A stretch of DNA of 64,000 bases from Proales similis. Its lineage: Eukaryota; Rotifera; Eurotatoria; Ploima; Proalidae. Location: positions 1,674,001 to 1,738,000 of the forward strand of contig JAGVRJ010000003.1 in NCBI GenBank assembly GCA_019059635.1, written 5' to 3'. The position numbers and the translations under genes were made by a program. Below, piece after piece: positions 12,154 to 24,339 of this stretch (its first letter is position 1; each line of letters begins with the position of its first letter). Below the pieces are notes generated by a model that was not told the origin of the DNA, did no database searches, and saw only the letters and a list, made by a program, of their open reading frames with translations.

Positions 12154-12518
12154 ATGGACTTGCTAAGCTACGCGTATGGTCTAGCCATTCTCTCTGGTGG
12201 TCTCTTTGCCTTTTTTAAAGCAGGTCGGTCTTGTTTGTGGCCTTGTCGAATTGACCTAGGCGTAGTTGAATGTTTCTTTTAAAAGGAAGCATCACATCGC
12301 TCATCTTCGGTTTGGCTTTTGGCTCTTTGGCATGCTTCGGAGCAATGAGAAGCTCGATGAACCGTCGAAACTTTCACTTGGCCCTCGTAACCAGCCTCAT
12401 CCTTCTTGTAGTCATGGGAGTTCGCTTCATCAGTAGTGGAAAAATCATGCCCGCTGGTGTAATAACTTTGCTTTCAACGCTGCAGACTGCCAGACTAGTG
12501 AAGCGATTTCTGGAATAA
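12154..12518 (+). CDS. TMEM14-family small membrane protein
   Basis: TMEM14 proteins are about 100-aa multi-span proteins of mitochondrial or other internal membranes; TMEM14C supports haem synthesis in vertebrates. Exons 12154-12223 and 12286-12518 join across a 62-nt intron in phase 1 and give 100 aa. Four hydrophobic segments are visible: YAYGLAILSGGLFAFFKAG, SLIFGLAFGSLACFGA, LALVTSLILLVVMGVRF and PAGVITLLSTLQTARL. The GLAFGSL and RF..S.K..PAG patterns are family hallmarks. AATAAA follows at 12542-12547. Which vertebrate paralogue (A or C) it matches cannot be decided by eye. Confidence 0.93.
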
Positions 12519-12889
12519 TTGCCGCATCTTCCATAAATTTGAATAAAAATTGCGTTCCGACTTTAACTCGCTTTTATTTTACCCAAAAAAGTTTTCACTG
12601 ACCCTTATCGACTGTGGTCAAGCCTTTGAGTGCCCGATTGTCAAGTTGGATTTTCACAGGCGTGGCTTAATCACATGCTCCATGACTGTCGGTACATTTG
12701 CGTACTTTTGATATCTATCAATCTGGCAATGAGGAGAGTACATCGGTCTAGAACAAAGTTCGATTCAATTTGGACTCAGCTTTAACGCTTTGGACTTCAT
12801 TTAGATTTATTGTTTAAGAAACTAACTGTACTTGGTCAGCTAGAAAGCTCTAGCCGATTTGACTTGGATATATCAACTTTACAGGCATC
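12519..12889. other. Intergenic region, TMEM14 3' end to mTOR start
   Basis: 371 nt containing the TMEM14 polyadenylation signal and the presumed mTOR promoter and leader. No other gene or clear core promoter motif is seen. Confidence 0.6.
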
Positions 12890-15800
12890 ATGAATAGGCT
12901 GTGAGTGTGAAATCCAACTCAAACCGATCTGCTTTTAACAAGTTTCTTGTCAATAGGAAAGAGTCGAACAGCTACGCAGAGCTGGCGGCTCAAGGAATAA
13001 TTGGACAGTTCACGTTCTTCAAGTCGATGATGCAGTCCAAGGATATCAAAGAGCAACTGGAAGGTGCCAAAGGATTTTACACCGCTCTGCTGAATGAGAT
13101 GAAGAATTCAAAGTGGGACGATGAAAAGAACTCGCTCGATGAGCTCATGCCCGTAATTAGAGAGTTGGCCAATGAAAACAACAAAGACATTGGCGCAAAA
13201 CAGCAATGCATCTACTTGATAACGTCGATTATCAATTTGGACTCGATAAACGTCAAAGTGGGCAAGAAACATCAGTCCAGTTGGATCAAGTGGCTCCGTA
13301 ATCTGCTAGCATGCCAAGACCAGCGCATAATTTACATGGCCTCCAGAGCGATGGGTCGATATGTAAAAGCAGGTGTGAACTGCGATACAGAGTTTCGTTC
13401 CGGACTTGAGTTCCTCGGCATGGAACTCAAACACTACCAGGGTATAATACTTCTGAGAGAGTTTTCGCTTGCTAACCCGCCCAAATTGTTCCTCAACGCG
13501 GAGACGTTCTATCGAAACATTTTACTCACTCTGACCAACAGTCGAGGTCAAATCCGCTATGAGGCAGCCGAACTGCTTCGACTTGCGCTAGACATAACAG
13601 TGAACACAGAGACTTCGCAGAATCAAAATTTCATCAAAACAAGCTTCGAAAAAGTTTTGTCAGATATGGAGCTGTTGCTGCCTGATAACCTTGGCGCAAA
13701 TTTGCGCACAGATTCAGAGCCCAAGATTCATGGAGACCTTCTATTCATTCTAGAAGTTCTAAGGCTCGCTTGTTTTGATTTCGAGTGTCAAATAGAAAAC
13801 TATCTGGCCAAGTACAACCTGTACCACCAGCTTGACCACGTTCCTTTCGGAGAGGGGTCAAATTTGAACCTCAACACTTTTGAGAACGCGGCACGCAACT
13901 ATCTCCAACTTCACGCCGATAATTTGACCAAGTTACTCCCTCAGGCGTGTTTTGACCTCATGCGAATCGAGGACCCATTTCAGTTTCTGTTTGAGCGCGA
14001 TCAGATTAATTGTAAAACCCAGTCCTCGCAATGCTCGGAGGTGATCAATGACAAATATGAAAAGATCGGTCAGCTGTGTTGCCGTCTCATGGGTAGCTTG
14101 CAAGTAATTTTGAGCAACAGACAAGCGAGGCAACTTAACGTTGGAGTCCGACATCTGCTCGAGACCATTCTTCAAATTATTCCTCGACTGGCTCGACTTA
14201 ACCTTGAAGTGTTCAGTAGCAAATTTCTGGACTCAACTGTGAGCTTTTTGAAAACTCTTCATCAGTCTACTCAATTCTGCGATCTGAGCACTCTATTTTC
14301 CAACTCCTTACTGAGCGCAGACAACTCACAGACTCTGCTCACGCAGCCAGCAGTCAACTCGTACTCGTCCAACTCAATGCTGATCAGTCTTGCTCGTTCA
14401 AATCCGTCTTTTTGTATGGGCACCTGCAAAAGCGAGCTCATGTTTTGTGTTGGCTTCATGTCATTGGCCTTGAGAAATCGCAGCGATCTTCTCCGCAGTT
14501 TTGTGCGGGAGTTCATCAAATCGCTCAACAGCAGTCAGCTCTTGAAGCCACCTTCTCACCATGAGACGACATCGCCCATTGAAAAAGAAGCCAAAATCAA
14601 CGAGCTCAATTCAGTCATGGCTTGTCTGGCCATGTTCTCTAGTTCACTCATTACGCAAAATGGCACCAGTGATTTAAACTCTAATCAAGTGCTCATCGAG
14701 CCCATCCGCAGACTTCTCGAACTCCTGATGATGTACGCAGCCGGCGTCTCATTCACAATGCGCTATTTCTTGAACGAGATCGCCACTCACATTCCGGAGC
14801 TAAAAGCCTCCATTCATGAAAATCTGCTCAAAATAATTACAAGTTCTATAACCGGCCAAGAGCTGTTGAACATGCTTCGTGAGGTACCCGGCTTGGTTCA
14901 CGGTGAGCAAGGAAAAAAGATTCAAGGTAAAATGCCGATCACTATTTTTCAGTCTGAACAGAGCCTAATCAGCAGAAACTTGCAAAAAAAAAGAGCTAAA
15001 GCTGAGAGAGCCGCCCAAAAATGACCAACAAGTCATTCTGCTCGCAATGCAAGCGCTGCGTTCGTTCGATTTTTCTCCGCTCTACATGGTGGCATTCCTT
15101 CGCTACTGCACCGAGTTCTACTTGCACGATGAGCGTCGTGAGGTGCGCATCGAGACCGTTCTGACCACATGCGCGTTGCTCGGGCGGCTAGCCGAAACGC
15201 TCGACGCGCAGAACAGCGACGCATTGGTCATGCTCATATCTCGCTCGTTGAGAAAAGTGCTCGTCTGTGCCATAACCGACCATGAGCCCGATGTGCGCTA
15301 CTATGTTCTGAGTGCGTTGAACGAACGGCCGCAATTCAATCGAATCATTTGCCTGCCGGATAATTTGAATTCGCTATTTGCATGTGTGCGCGACGAGCGG
15401 CCAGAGATCAGAGAACTGAGCGCATCAATGATTTCTCGTCTCAGCGGATCCAATTCAGCTTACATACTTCCGTTCATACGCAAGATTCTAATGCAGCTCT
15501 TGACCGAAATCGACATTCACACCGACAATGTGCTGAGAGAAAAGGCGGTGAGACTTATTGGGCATTTGCTCTGCTTTGCGCCGCGTCTGGTCAACCTGTA
15601 CGTCAGACCCTTACTCGAGTGTCTGAATCGAAAACTAAACGAGAACAAGAATGACATTCCGTTCGCCTCGAGCATCATCACAGTCGTCGGACAGCTAGCC
15701 ACTCAATCAAACGCAGACGCTATTCAGCATTTCGATCTTGTCATGCCCTTCCTGATCGACTCGATGCAAGACATGTTTTACGTGCAGCTCAAGCACACTT

Positions 15801-18800
15801 CTCTCTGGGCACTCGGTCGTATAGTGGCCAACACAAGCTATGTGATAGAGCCCTATCGCAAGTATCCCAACCTACTCGAGGTTCTGTTCGGCTTTTTGCA
15901 GAACGAGAACTCGGTCGAAGTGAGAAGAGAGGTCATTCGAATTCTTGGCTTGCTCGGTGCAATCGATCCATACGAACTGGGCGATCTAACTAGCAAACAG
16001 GCATCCACGCAAAAAGGCCCGGCCAAAGTTGATTCGAATGGCAGCGCGGCTCAAGTAAGCCTGACCGCACAAAGCGAGTGCAATGTCGGCTTTAACACGG
16101 CTGAGATGCTGATGAATGTGAGCAACCTTGAGGACTATTATGTCGCGCTTGGTTTTCATATAATCATTCAGACCATAACTCATTCGGTTAATTTAAGCTT
16201 AAGACGAGAGGCCCTTCAAGGCCTGGTGATTGCGATGCGAAAATTGGACTCTCGCTGTGTTCAATATGTCGACCTGTTTCTGCCTCCAATCATCGAGCAA
16301 ATAAAACGCGGCGACAATTTACTCACAGATCTAATAACCCAGCTCGGCTGTCTGGTCGGCTACATCAAGAAAGGAATCGAGCCATATCTGGACGGCATGT
16401 TTGAAATCATCCAAGCCAACTGGCGCACCGAGAGCGTGCGAATAGTTGTCGACCTGATCAACCTCATGTCGTCGATAGCCAACGTGATGGGAGTTGAATT
16501 TCGTCGCCATCTCCACAAAGTCCTGCCTCTGATTCTCGAGCAGCTGCAGAAAGAGCTCAAGAGCAAATCGATGACCACAACTCACAAGCTGCTCGAGCTC
16601 TTGCGACTGCTCACCGCTTGTCTAGAAACATATATGCACATAATTCTTGGTCAGTTCTCGGACTATTTTGCCGATCCGGAAATATCTGCGATGATTAAAA
16701 CCGACCTTATGTTCACAATTTACACATTTGCCTCTCAGCTAACACTCAGCGACAACTGTGCCATTCTCTTTCAAAGTTTTGTTCGCGTGTTCAAGAGCGA
16801 GGAGCCGAGCAACTATCCAGAGATCGAAGTCGGCGACTTGGACAACGCATCCGATTTCACTTCTAATCGAAATGTGGATCTTAACAGACTCTCGATTACA
16901 TATGTGCTCTTGTCAAACGCTAAAATGCCAGACAGACTTACCAGTGATTCCAAACGTCTCGACCAGTCTTCCAAGCTGGTCGTGCTTGCGCTGGAATCGC
17001 TCTACTTACTCTCGCAGCAAATGGGCCCCAGATTCGAAATCTACTCTCAAATGTTTGATCCCCTATTCAGACAGAATCAATCCTATTCGCGGCTGTTCGA
17101 ACGGCTAGTCCGCAGTGGATATGTCGGAGAGAGGCAAAAAGGCTTCCGGTTCACTGCGCAAGCCGAACAGGCTCCGCTTCTTCCACAAGCGTCTGTGCCT
17201 TCCAGGGGACAGCAGCACTTTGGCATAAGTTTCATGAATTTAAGAAGAGACCTTAGCGGAGTAGAAACCATCACATCGAGAGAGGGATGGCGAGAGAGCT
17301 TCCGAAAGTTGATCTCTTCGATACAAGGCGAAACTCCGGTCGCTACACTAAGCGCGTCGAGTTTGATCTCGTTTAAAACGCCGCCGCCCGAGCTCTTCAA
17401 CGCTTGCTTCACCAGTGTATGGGTACATCTAACTCAAGAGCAACAAAACGATATTGCCAAATACCTTGAACAAGCCCTGCGGCAAAGTAACGCACCCGAG
17501 CTGATCAAAATGATTCAAAATCTGAACGAATTTGTGGAACGCTGCGATATTAAAAATTTCCTGCCACTCGACTATCGTCTGCTTGCCGACACGGCCTATC
17601 AGATCAAAGACTACGCCAAAGCGCTTCATTACGTCGAAGAGCAATTCCTGGTTATCACATCCGAGTATTTGCATCCGAAAAATGTGGACGGCGCTTTTAA
17701 TGGAGTCGGCGGTGTGACGGGCGCCGGCGGTTTCGCGTTCGATGAGAAGAATCCTCGAAATGTGAACATTGACAAGTCGCTAGAAAATCTAATTTACGTT
17801 CTCGAGCAGCTCATCACAATAAACCACGAGCTGCAGCGTCCGGAGGCAGCCACAGGCATACTTGACTTTGCCAGCAAATACATGAAAAACCTGGACACAT
17901 TGCCCCAGGTCAAAGAGAAATGGTATGAAAAGCTGCACAAGTGGGAGAACGCGCTCGAAATGTACGACAGAGCAATGAGTCAGCGCTCATCTATTTCCAG
18001 ACTGGTCAGCGAGCCGTTGACACAGGCTAAACTCGAAATGCTCATGGGTCGGCTTCGCTGCCTTAAAGGGCTCGGCGAGTGGGAGCAACTACTCGAGTCG
18101 AGCGAAAGCCTTCTGAAAGCGCTGAATAATCCTTTCAACAATGGTCGGCCGTTGAGGGCTGGTCTGCCACACGTGAACAACGTGCTGGAAATAAGAGCGG
18201 ATGCGGGCGCACAGCCGAGCGCAAGACTTAGCCTGAACGTTGATCAAAGAAACGAGCTGCAGGAGGATATTGCCGAGATGGCCTCGGCCGCCTGCTGGGG
18301 CCTGGGCAAATGGGACCAAATGAAAGATTATGTTCAAAGCCTTCCGGAGCAGAGTTACAATGGCGCATTCTATCGCACAGTGATTTCTCTGAGCGCAGCC
18401 AAACTGGACCCAGAATCCACTCTGGACTCGATTAGAAAAACTCGCGACCTTTTGGACAAGCGCTTGACTTCAATGGCCATTCAATCCTATGAGCGCTCGT
18501 ATCCGAATATTATTGACGCGCAGATATTAGCCGAGTTCGAAGAAATAATTCAATATCGAGAGAGTCCAGAAAAGCGCGACATTCTGATCGACACCTGGTG
18601 GAGACGGCTTCAAGGTTGCGAGCGCTCAGTCGAATACTGGCACAGACTCTTGCTTGTCCACTCGATCGTTCTGCCCATGCAAGACTACGTTAAACCTTGG
18701 CTCAAGTTCTGCAATCTTTGCCAACAGAATAAACAAGTCTCGCTGGCTGGACACATTCTCAATATCCTGCATCAGCAGCTGCTCAACTCGAAAGATGCGG

Positions 18801-21196
18801 CAAGCGCAAGTGAATTGGAGATGACAAACTACGCCAAATTGAAGAACCTCTACGCGAGCGGAGATCGAACCGGTGCCTTTGGCAAATTGTATGATTTCGT
18901 GCGAAATGAGCTGGAGGGTCAACTGTTGAATTTGACACAGCTTCAAAGTCAATTGAGCGCTTCAACGTCAAATGACGCCCAAAAAGTGGCTCGACTAGCC
19001 GAGGCGCTTCAAGTTCAGAACGGTCGCGATCTGCAAAAGAGATTTGTAGAGCTTCAAGGCCGCCTTTCAAAATGCAATCTCAAGCTTGGCCAATGGCTGA
19101 TTGATATCAAAAAGCCAACTCCGGCCGCTTACGAAGAAGCCATTCCCTACTTCCAGGCCGCTCTGGAGCACAGTGAGAACTCGTACAAGGCGTGGAAAGA
19201 GTGGGCGTTTGCCAACTACCAAGCGATCAAGTTAGACAATGAAAACCGAATGAGCTACGTTCACCAAGCGATTCAGGGCCTGCTGAGCTGCATCAGGTAC
19301 GGATCGTCCGGCAAAGAGATGAACTGCCTACAAGACACGTTGCGCCTCTTGTCGCTCTGGTTTGACTATTGCAACGACCAAAGGACATTCGACATGCTTG
19401 AAGCCGGCATAAATAGCACTCCGGTTCAGATATGGCTTCAGGTCATTCCACAGCTTATTGCTCGTTTGGACAACAACAAGAAATTCGTTTCCTCGCTGAT
19501 TCAGAACTTGCTGGTCCGCATTGGCAACGAACACCCTCAAGCACTTGTCTACCGGCTCATCATGGCGTCAAAATGCAGCAACATGCCTCACGAGGTTCCG
19601 AGTGCGCACATGTCCGCCACAGAGAATCTGAACCGCAACGAAGCAGCGGCGCAAATTCTCTCGCTCTTACGCGAACGATACAACACTCTGGTGGAGCAAG
19701 CGAAGCTTGTGAGCCAAGAGCTCATTCGCGTCGCCATTCTCTGGCAGGAAATGTGGCACGAAAGTCTGGAGGAGGCGTCGCGCCTCTATTTTACCGAGCG
19801 CAATCTTCAGGGCATGATCGACCTGCTTGAGGTCTATCACAAGCTGATGGAACAAGGTGCCACTACAAGCATGGAGACAGCTTTCATAAACGCCTACAGC
19901 CGCGAACTGAACGAGGCGCGCGAGAGCTCAATGAAATTTCAGCGAATGAGAAGAACTCATGATATTGAAGCTACTTGGGAGAAGTACTACTCGGTGTTTA
20001 GACGCATCACCAAACAACTCTTGCAAATGAACTCGCTTGAGTTGAGCAATGTGTCACCGAAATTGCTCGATTGTAGAGATCTGGAGCTTGCCGTGCCCGG
20101 CACCTATGAGCCAAATAAGCCCGTTGTTCGCATCCAACACTTCCACACGAATATCCAAGTGATCGGCTCGAAGCAGAGGCCGCGCAAAATTCGCATGTTC
20201 GGATCAAATGGCCAACAGTACGACTTTTTGCTCAAGGGACACGAGGACTTGCGCCAAGACGAGCGTGTAATGCAGATATTCGGCCTAATGAACGATTTGC
20301 TTCGACGTGATCGTTCGACAAGTCGCCGCGATTTGGCTATTCAACGCTACAACGTGATACCACTCTCGCAGAACAGTGGTCTTCTTGAATGGCTACAAAA
20401 CAGTGACACACTTCATGCACTCATCAAAGAGTATCGAGAGAAGAAGAAAATAGCGCTCAATTTGGAGCATAAGCTCATTAGCGGCATGGCGCCCCAGTAC
20501 GAACAGCTGACCATTATTCAAAAAGTACAGGTTTTCGAGGCCGCAATCCAGGCCAGCAAGGGCAACGACCTGGCCAAGATTCTCTGGCACAAGAGTCTCA
20601 CAGCCGAGAAGTGGTTCGAGCGGCGCACCAACTACACACGTTCGCTGGCCGTGATGAGCATCGTCGGCTACGTGCTTGGTTTGGGCGATCGCCATCCATC
20701 CAATCTGATGCTGGACCGAATCAGCGGAAAGATCATCCACGTCGATTTCGGCGATTGCTTCGAAACGGCCATGACAAGAGAAAAGTTTCCCGAAAAGATT
20801 CCGTTCCGTTTGACTCGTATGCTCAAGAACGCAATGGAAGTGACCGGAATCGAGGGAACGTTCAGACGAACAAGCGAATCGGTGATGCAAGTGATGCGTC
20901 AGAATCGTGACAGTGTCATGACCGTGCTCGAGGCGTTTGTCTACGATCCTCTAGTCTACTGGAAGCTGGTGCATGCAAATCAAAATCAGAACGCGGACGC
21001 CAATAGCCAGGGCGTGGATCAAGTAATAAACGAGAAAGCGATCGCGGTGCTCAACAGAGTCAGAGACAAACTGATCGGTCAAGACTTTGGCAAAGAGCCC
21101 GTAAGTGAGACTCAACAAGTCGAGCTTCTTATCCAACAGGCCACATCTTCCGAAAATCTTTGCCAATGCTTTGTTGGATGGTGTGCTTGGTGGTAA
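12890..21196 (+). CDS. MTOR: Serine/threonine kinase mTOR (target of rapamycin)
   Basis: mTOR is the PIKK-family kinase at the core of TORC1 and TORC2. Proposed exons: 12890-12900, 12957 to about 14926, about 14973 to 21196, giving roughly 2730 aa. The 11-nt first coding exon (ATGAATAGGCT) is followed by a GTGAGT donor and a 56-nt intron. Joining restores an ATG start to a frame that otherwise opens only at a GTG just after an in-frame stop. The second intron must bridge a frame change. GTGAGC at 14903 or GTAAAA at 14927, with AG at 14972 or 14975, all restore frame. HEAT repeats fill the N-terminal half, then FAT. The FRB domain has the rapamycin-contact region EEASRLYF plus conserved Trp and Phe in EATWEKYYSVF. 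The kinase domain has GHEDLRQDERVMQ, GLGDRHPSN and HVDFGD. The FATC ends in LCQCFVGWCAWW. ATTAAA lies at 21224-21229. Confidence 0.98.
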
Positions 21197-21797
21197 CATG
21201 TGTAAATAGCACATTCGAGCTTTATTAAAACTTACTTCTGACCATTCATCGGTCACTAATCCTCTTTTATCATTCGACTACCGAAAACAAAAAGAGAGAA
21301 TCGCGCCGTTTGACCTCAAGACAACAAGCAACTCTATTTATTGCCGTTCGCTATTATACATTTTCTTCTGCAAATCGATTTAAAAACGAGAAGAGAAGCG
21401 AGAAACATTATGATCATTTAACCATTCTTTGTCTGGCTTGTTTTCATTTTTTAATCTGTTCTTTTGTTTGTTTATGATATGTCAAGCTGAGGATTTAATC
21501 GATTGGCCTTAAAATGAATAATGAAATTCAAGAGATTCTACGTATTTCAACGGGCAGGGAATCGATCAAAATAATGAACTGTGATGACTTCAAAAGCTGT
21601 TTTAGCATTCCAGTCAGATGTCGAGGTTCGGATTTTCTAATCTAATCGATTAAGAGAGAGAGGGAAAAGAAACAGGAGGAATAAAAAGCAGCGACGCCAT
21701 ATTGCGTTCCTCTCTTGTTTCAGGTTTATTTGCATTTTATTGAAATTTCGAGCAGATTTGAAAAACAAAAGGAAATTCAACAGGCATCCTCATAATC
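21197..21797. other. Intergenic region, mTOR to PLAC8-like gene
   Basis: 601 nt with the mTOR 3' UTR and the presumed PLAC8-like promoter. AT-rich, with a purine tract at 21654-21684. No open frame of interest. Confidence 0.6.
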
Positions 21798-22268
21798 ATG
21801 ACTAGCCAGCCCGGAGTAGTGGAAGATCCGCTCAACGTATTTCGATTCGAAAACGACTGGAACGTCGGACCATGCTCGTGCTGCGAGGACGTCAAACTGC
21901 GTGAGACCTCTGTTTTTCTGCTTATTTCCGCCTTGCATCTCAACTCTATGACAAAGTGGCGCATTCAACGTTCTGTTACTGCTGTGCCCTTCTGCAAGTG
22001 AATCGTGATTTGAAGGAGAACTGTTGTTCATGTTGCTGGGTGCCAGGTCCATTGTTGCTCTACAGAATGAAGCTGCGGTCCAATCTACGAATTAAGGTTC
22101 CTAGTCTAGACACATTCATCTCCCATTTGTTCGACGCTCAAATTTTTCAAATTGTTCTTTCTCAAGGGCTCAATGTGGCGAGACAGCCTGATGTCGCTGA
22201 TTCTGCCGTTTTGCACTCTCACTCAAATGAGAATGGAAATGCGCTCTCGAGGACTGGTCGGCAATTAA
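21798..22268 (+). CDS. PLAC8-family (cornifelin-like) small cysteine-rich protein
   Basis: PLAC8-domain proteins are about 110-aa, cysteine-rich, membrane-associated proteins with diverse roles. Exons 21798-21900, 21957-22096 and 22167-22268, with 56- and 70-nt introns, sum to 345 nt (114 aa). The domain pattern is present in order: [14 protein letters not shown], a [15 protein letters not shown] segment, [25 protein letters not shown] and [13 protein letters not shown] at the C-terminus, where the family usually has FCPxCxLxQxxRE. Two cysteines common in the last segment are replaced. A candidate polyadenylation signal lies at 22333-22338, only about 65 nt before the UBLCP1 start. Recognition depends on the spliced product; no single exon is diagnostic. 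Confidence 0.86.
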
Positions 22269-22401
22269 GGCCCTAATAATCGTTTCTATGTTTAAATGTC
22301 AAGACTTTGAATGTGTCTGTGATCTTAACATAAATAAATTAAAGCATTTTCGTTCACTTTCGTTGGCCATTCAATTCATGCAAGCGGTTGTCAGTCCAAT
22401 A

Positions 22402-23358
22402 ATGAGTTTGCTAATTGAGCTGAAAGTAAAATGGAACGGCAACGAGTTCGCCGTGTCTAACCTGCTGGGCAGTCATTCGGTGGCAGATTTGAAGCGAGAA
22501 CTGTACAAATTGACCCAAGTGCTGCCCGAGAGGCAGAAACTACTGGGTCTCAAGACCAAAGCGGGCAAAATGGCGCTGGACAGCACTCTGATTGACGAGC
22601 TAAATTACAAATCGTCCTCAAAGATAATGATGATGGGCACAATCGAAGAAGTGATCGTGAACGCCAACACAGTACCAACCGACTTGCCTGAGGTAGTTGA
22701 CGATTTTGATGTCGAAGTAGCCGAAGAAGTGGCCATCCAGCACCGAGAGGAGAATTTGGCCAAAATCGAGCGACGAGTGAAAGAAATTCAAATCAAACTT
22801 CTGAATCCACCTCGCAGAGATAAGAAGCTCTTGGTGCTGGACATTGACTACACAATTTTCGACCACGTCTCGCACGCAGAGCGAGGCGAAGAGCTGATGC
22901 GGCCTTTTCTCCACGAGTTTCTGACCAACGCCTATGAGGACTATGACATTGCTATTTGGTCGGCCACCTCTCTCAAATGGATCGAGGCTAAAATGGCCGA
23001 GCTCGGCGTGAGTAACAACCCCAACTACAAGGTTGTCTTCTTTCTTGACTCGACCGTCATGATTACCATACACACAGCCCAGTACGGTCTGATAAACGTG
23101 AAGCCGCTCAAATACGTGTGGGACTCGTTGCCTGAGTACTACTCGTCGAAGAACACGATCATGTTCGACGATTTGAGGCGAAATTTTCTCATGAATCCGC
23201 AGAACGGCCTCAAAATCGAGCCGTTCAAGAACGCTCACACCAACCGGCATAAAGACAAGGCGTTGATGCGCCTTTCCATGTATCTTAGGAAAATCTCAAA
23301 ACTCGACGACCTCAGCGAACTGAACCACAAACACTGGGAGCACTATATAGGAGATTGA
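22402..23358 (+). CDS. UBLCP1: Ubiquitin-like domain CTD phosphatase 1
   Basis: UBLCP1 is a nuclear HAD-type Ser phosphatase that binds the 26S proteasome through its ubiquitin-like domain and dephosphorylates regulatory-particle subunits. The internal ATG at 22402 was chosen over the upstream in-frame ATG at 22288 because it gives 318 aa, the vertebrate length, and starts right at the UBL. The UBL (residues about 4-80) contains [11 protein letters not shown] and KIMMMGT. The HAD domain has the catalytic DxDxT motif in [12 protein letters not shown], then [20 protein letters not shown] and [20 protein letters not shown]. It ends [14 protein letters not shown] single exon. AATAAA follows at 23415-23420. 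It sits 133 nt downstream of the PLAC8-like stop. Confidence 0.98.
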   Translation: MSLLIELKVKWNGNEFAVSNLLGSHSVADLKRELYKLTQVLPERQKLLGLKTKAGKMALDSTLIDELNYKSSSKIMMMGTIEEVIVNANTVPTDLPEVVDDFDVEVAEEVAIQHREENLAKIERRVKEIQIKLLNPPRRDKKLLVLDIDYTIFDHVSHAERGEELMRPFLHEFLTNAYEDYDIAIWSATSLKWIEAKMAELGVSNNPNYKVVFFLDSTVMITIHTAQYGLINVKPLKYVWDSLPEYYSSKNTIMFDDLRRNFLMNPQNGLKIEPFKNAHTNRHKDKALMRLSMYLRKISKLDDLSELNHKHWEHYIGD

Positions 23359-23653
23359 AATACAATCAGCCTGGCCTCTATTCATGAACATTTGCTCAGC
23401 AATCGATCAAGCTCAATAAAACCTCGAACTAAAACAGCTCAGGCTTGATTAAAACTCTTTGTTCAATCACAAGGTTCGATCACAAACTCTTTAGAGTTTT
23501 ATTTTTATTTATAAACAAAAAGGAAAGGATTTACAATTTTCCGCATCTATATCATCTCATGGCTAAACTTTGCGTCGAGTTTTCTCGCTTCTTTGTTTTG
23601 TCGGGTTTTCAAAATGATTAAAACTAGCTTGTACTGGTCGATATTTGCTCAGC

Positions 23654-24339
23654 TTACTTGTTCTTCTTGGCTCGTTTTGCCTCGCTGGCCGATGCTTCGT
23701 CGTCATCGTCCCGAGTCATCGACTCTTCCCTTGAATCCACTCCCTCTGTGGACGCATCATCGCCTGGCTGATCTGTCAATATTCGTCCATGACTTAAAAT
23801 TCAAGCATCTCCTGTTAAAAGAAAAGACACCTTACTTTCTTTATCACGACGATCCGCAATGCCATTGACCGCCTTGTTTTAGCGCAACATTCAGTAACGA
23901 GCATTCAAAATCAAATTAGAAATTTCACTCACAGCTGATGAGGTGACCGATGATTTTGAAAAGAGGCGATCAGCTTCCTTGAACTTTCTTTGTCGCCGGT
24001 CTTGTTTGGACATCAGATCCTTGACACTGAAATAAAGAGTCCTTAAATAACAAAATAAATGCCGCCAGAACAAGATTATAAAACCTTGTGTTGCTGAGAT
24101 ATCGATCCCATCCTTTGATCACGTTTCCGTACAGATGAGTGTCAGCCAAGTAGCTTCCTTCGAACAAGTAAATTTGCCTCTCAAGATGAGCTAACGCCTC
24201 CTTGAGATGAGGCAAGCGTTAATCGCCCTGAGCCAAGCGTTAATCTGAATAGACCTACAGCTTTCTCCATTTTGAGCTTTGTGAGCTCGGTGAGCTCTGC
24301 TTTGGCGTCAATAATGTTCGATGGCTGTTTGGCGGACAT
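23654..24339 (-). CDS. MEAF6: MEAF6 (Eaf6), subunit of MYST histone acetyltransferase complexes
   Basis: MEAF6/Eaf6 is a small shared subunit of the NuA4/TIP60 and HBO1/MOZ acetyltransferase complexes. Exons, reading down: 24339-24259, 24200-24085, 24026-23933, 23872-23836, 23772-23654, giving 148 aa. The conserved core is [36 protein letters not shown], then [20 protein letters not shown], a near-invariant Eaf6 block. The tail is acidic and then basic (DDDDEA...KRAKKNK), as in other MEAF6 proteins. It converges with UBLCP1; an AATAAA on this strand lies at 23513-23508. Intron 1 contains a short direct repeat (see findings). Confidence 0.97.

Noticed and set aside
12901-12956. mTOR starting at the GTG codon 12901
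   Set aside because: Animal nuclear genes rarely start at GTG, and this GTGAGT is a consensus splice donor. A spliced ATG start explains the sequence better.
22288-22401. N-terminal extension of UBLCP1 from the upstream ATG
   Set aside because: The added 38 residues are unlike the family and overlap the likely 3' end of the PLAC8-like gene.
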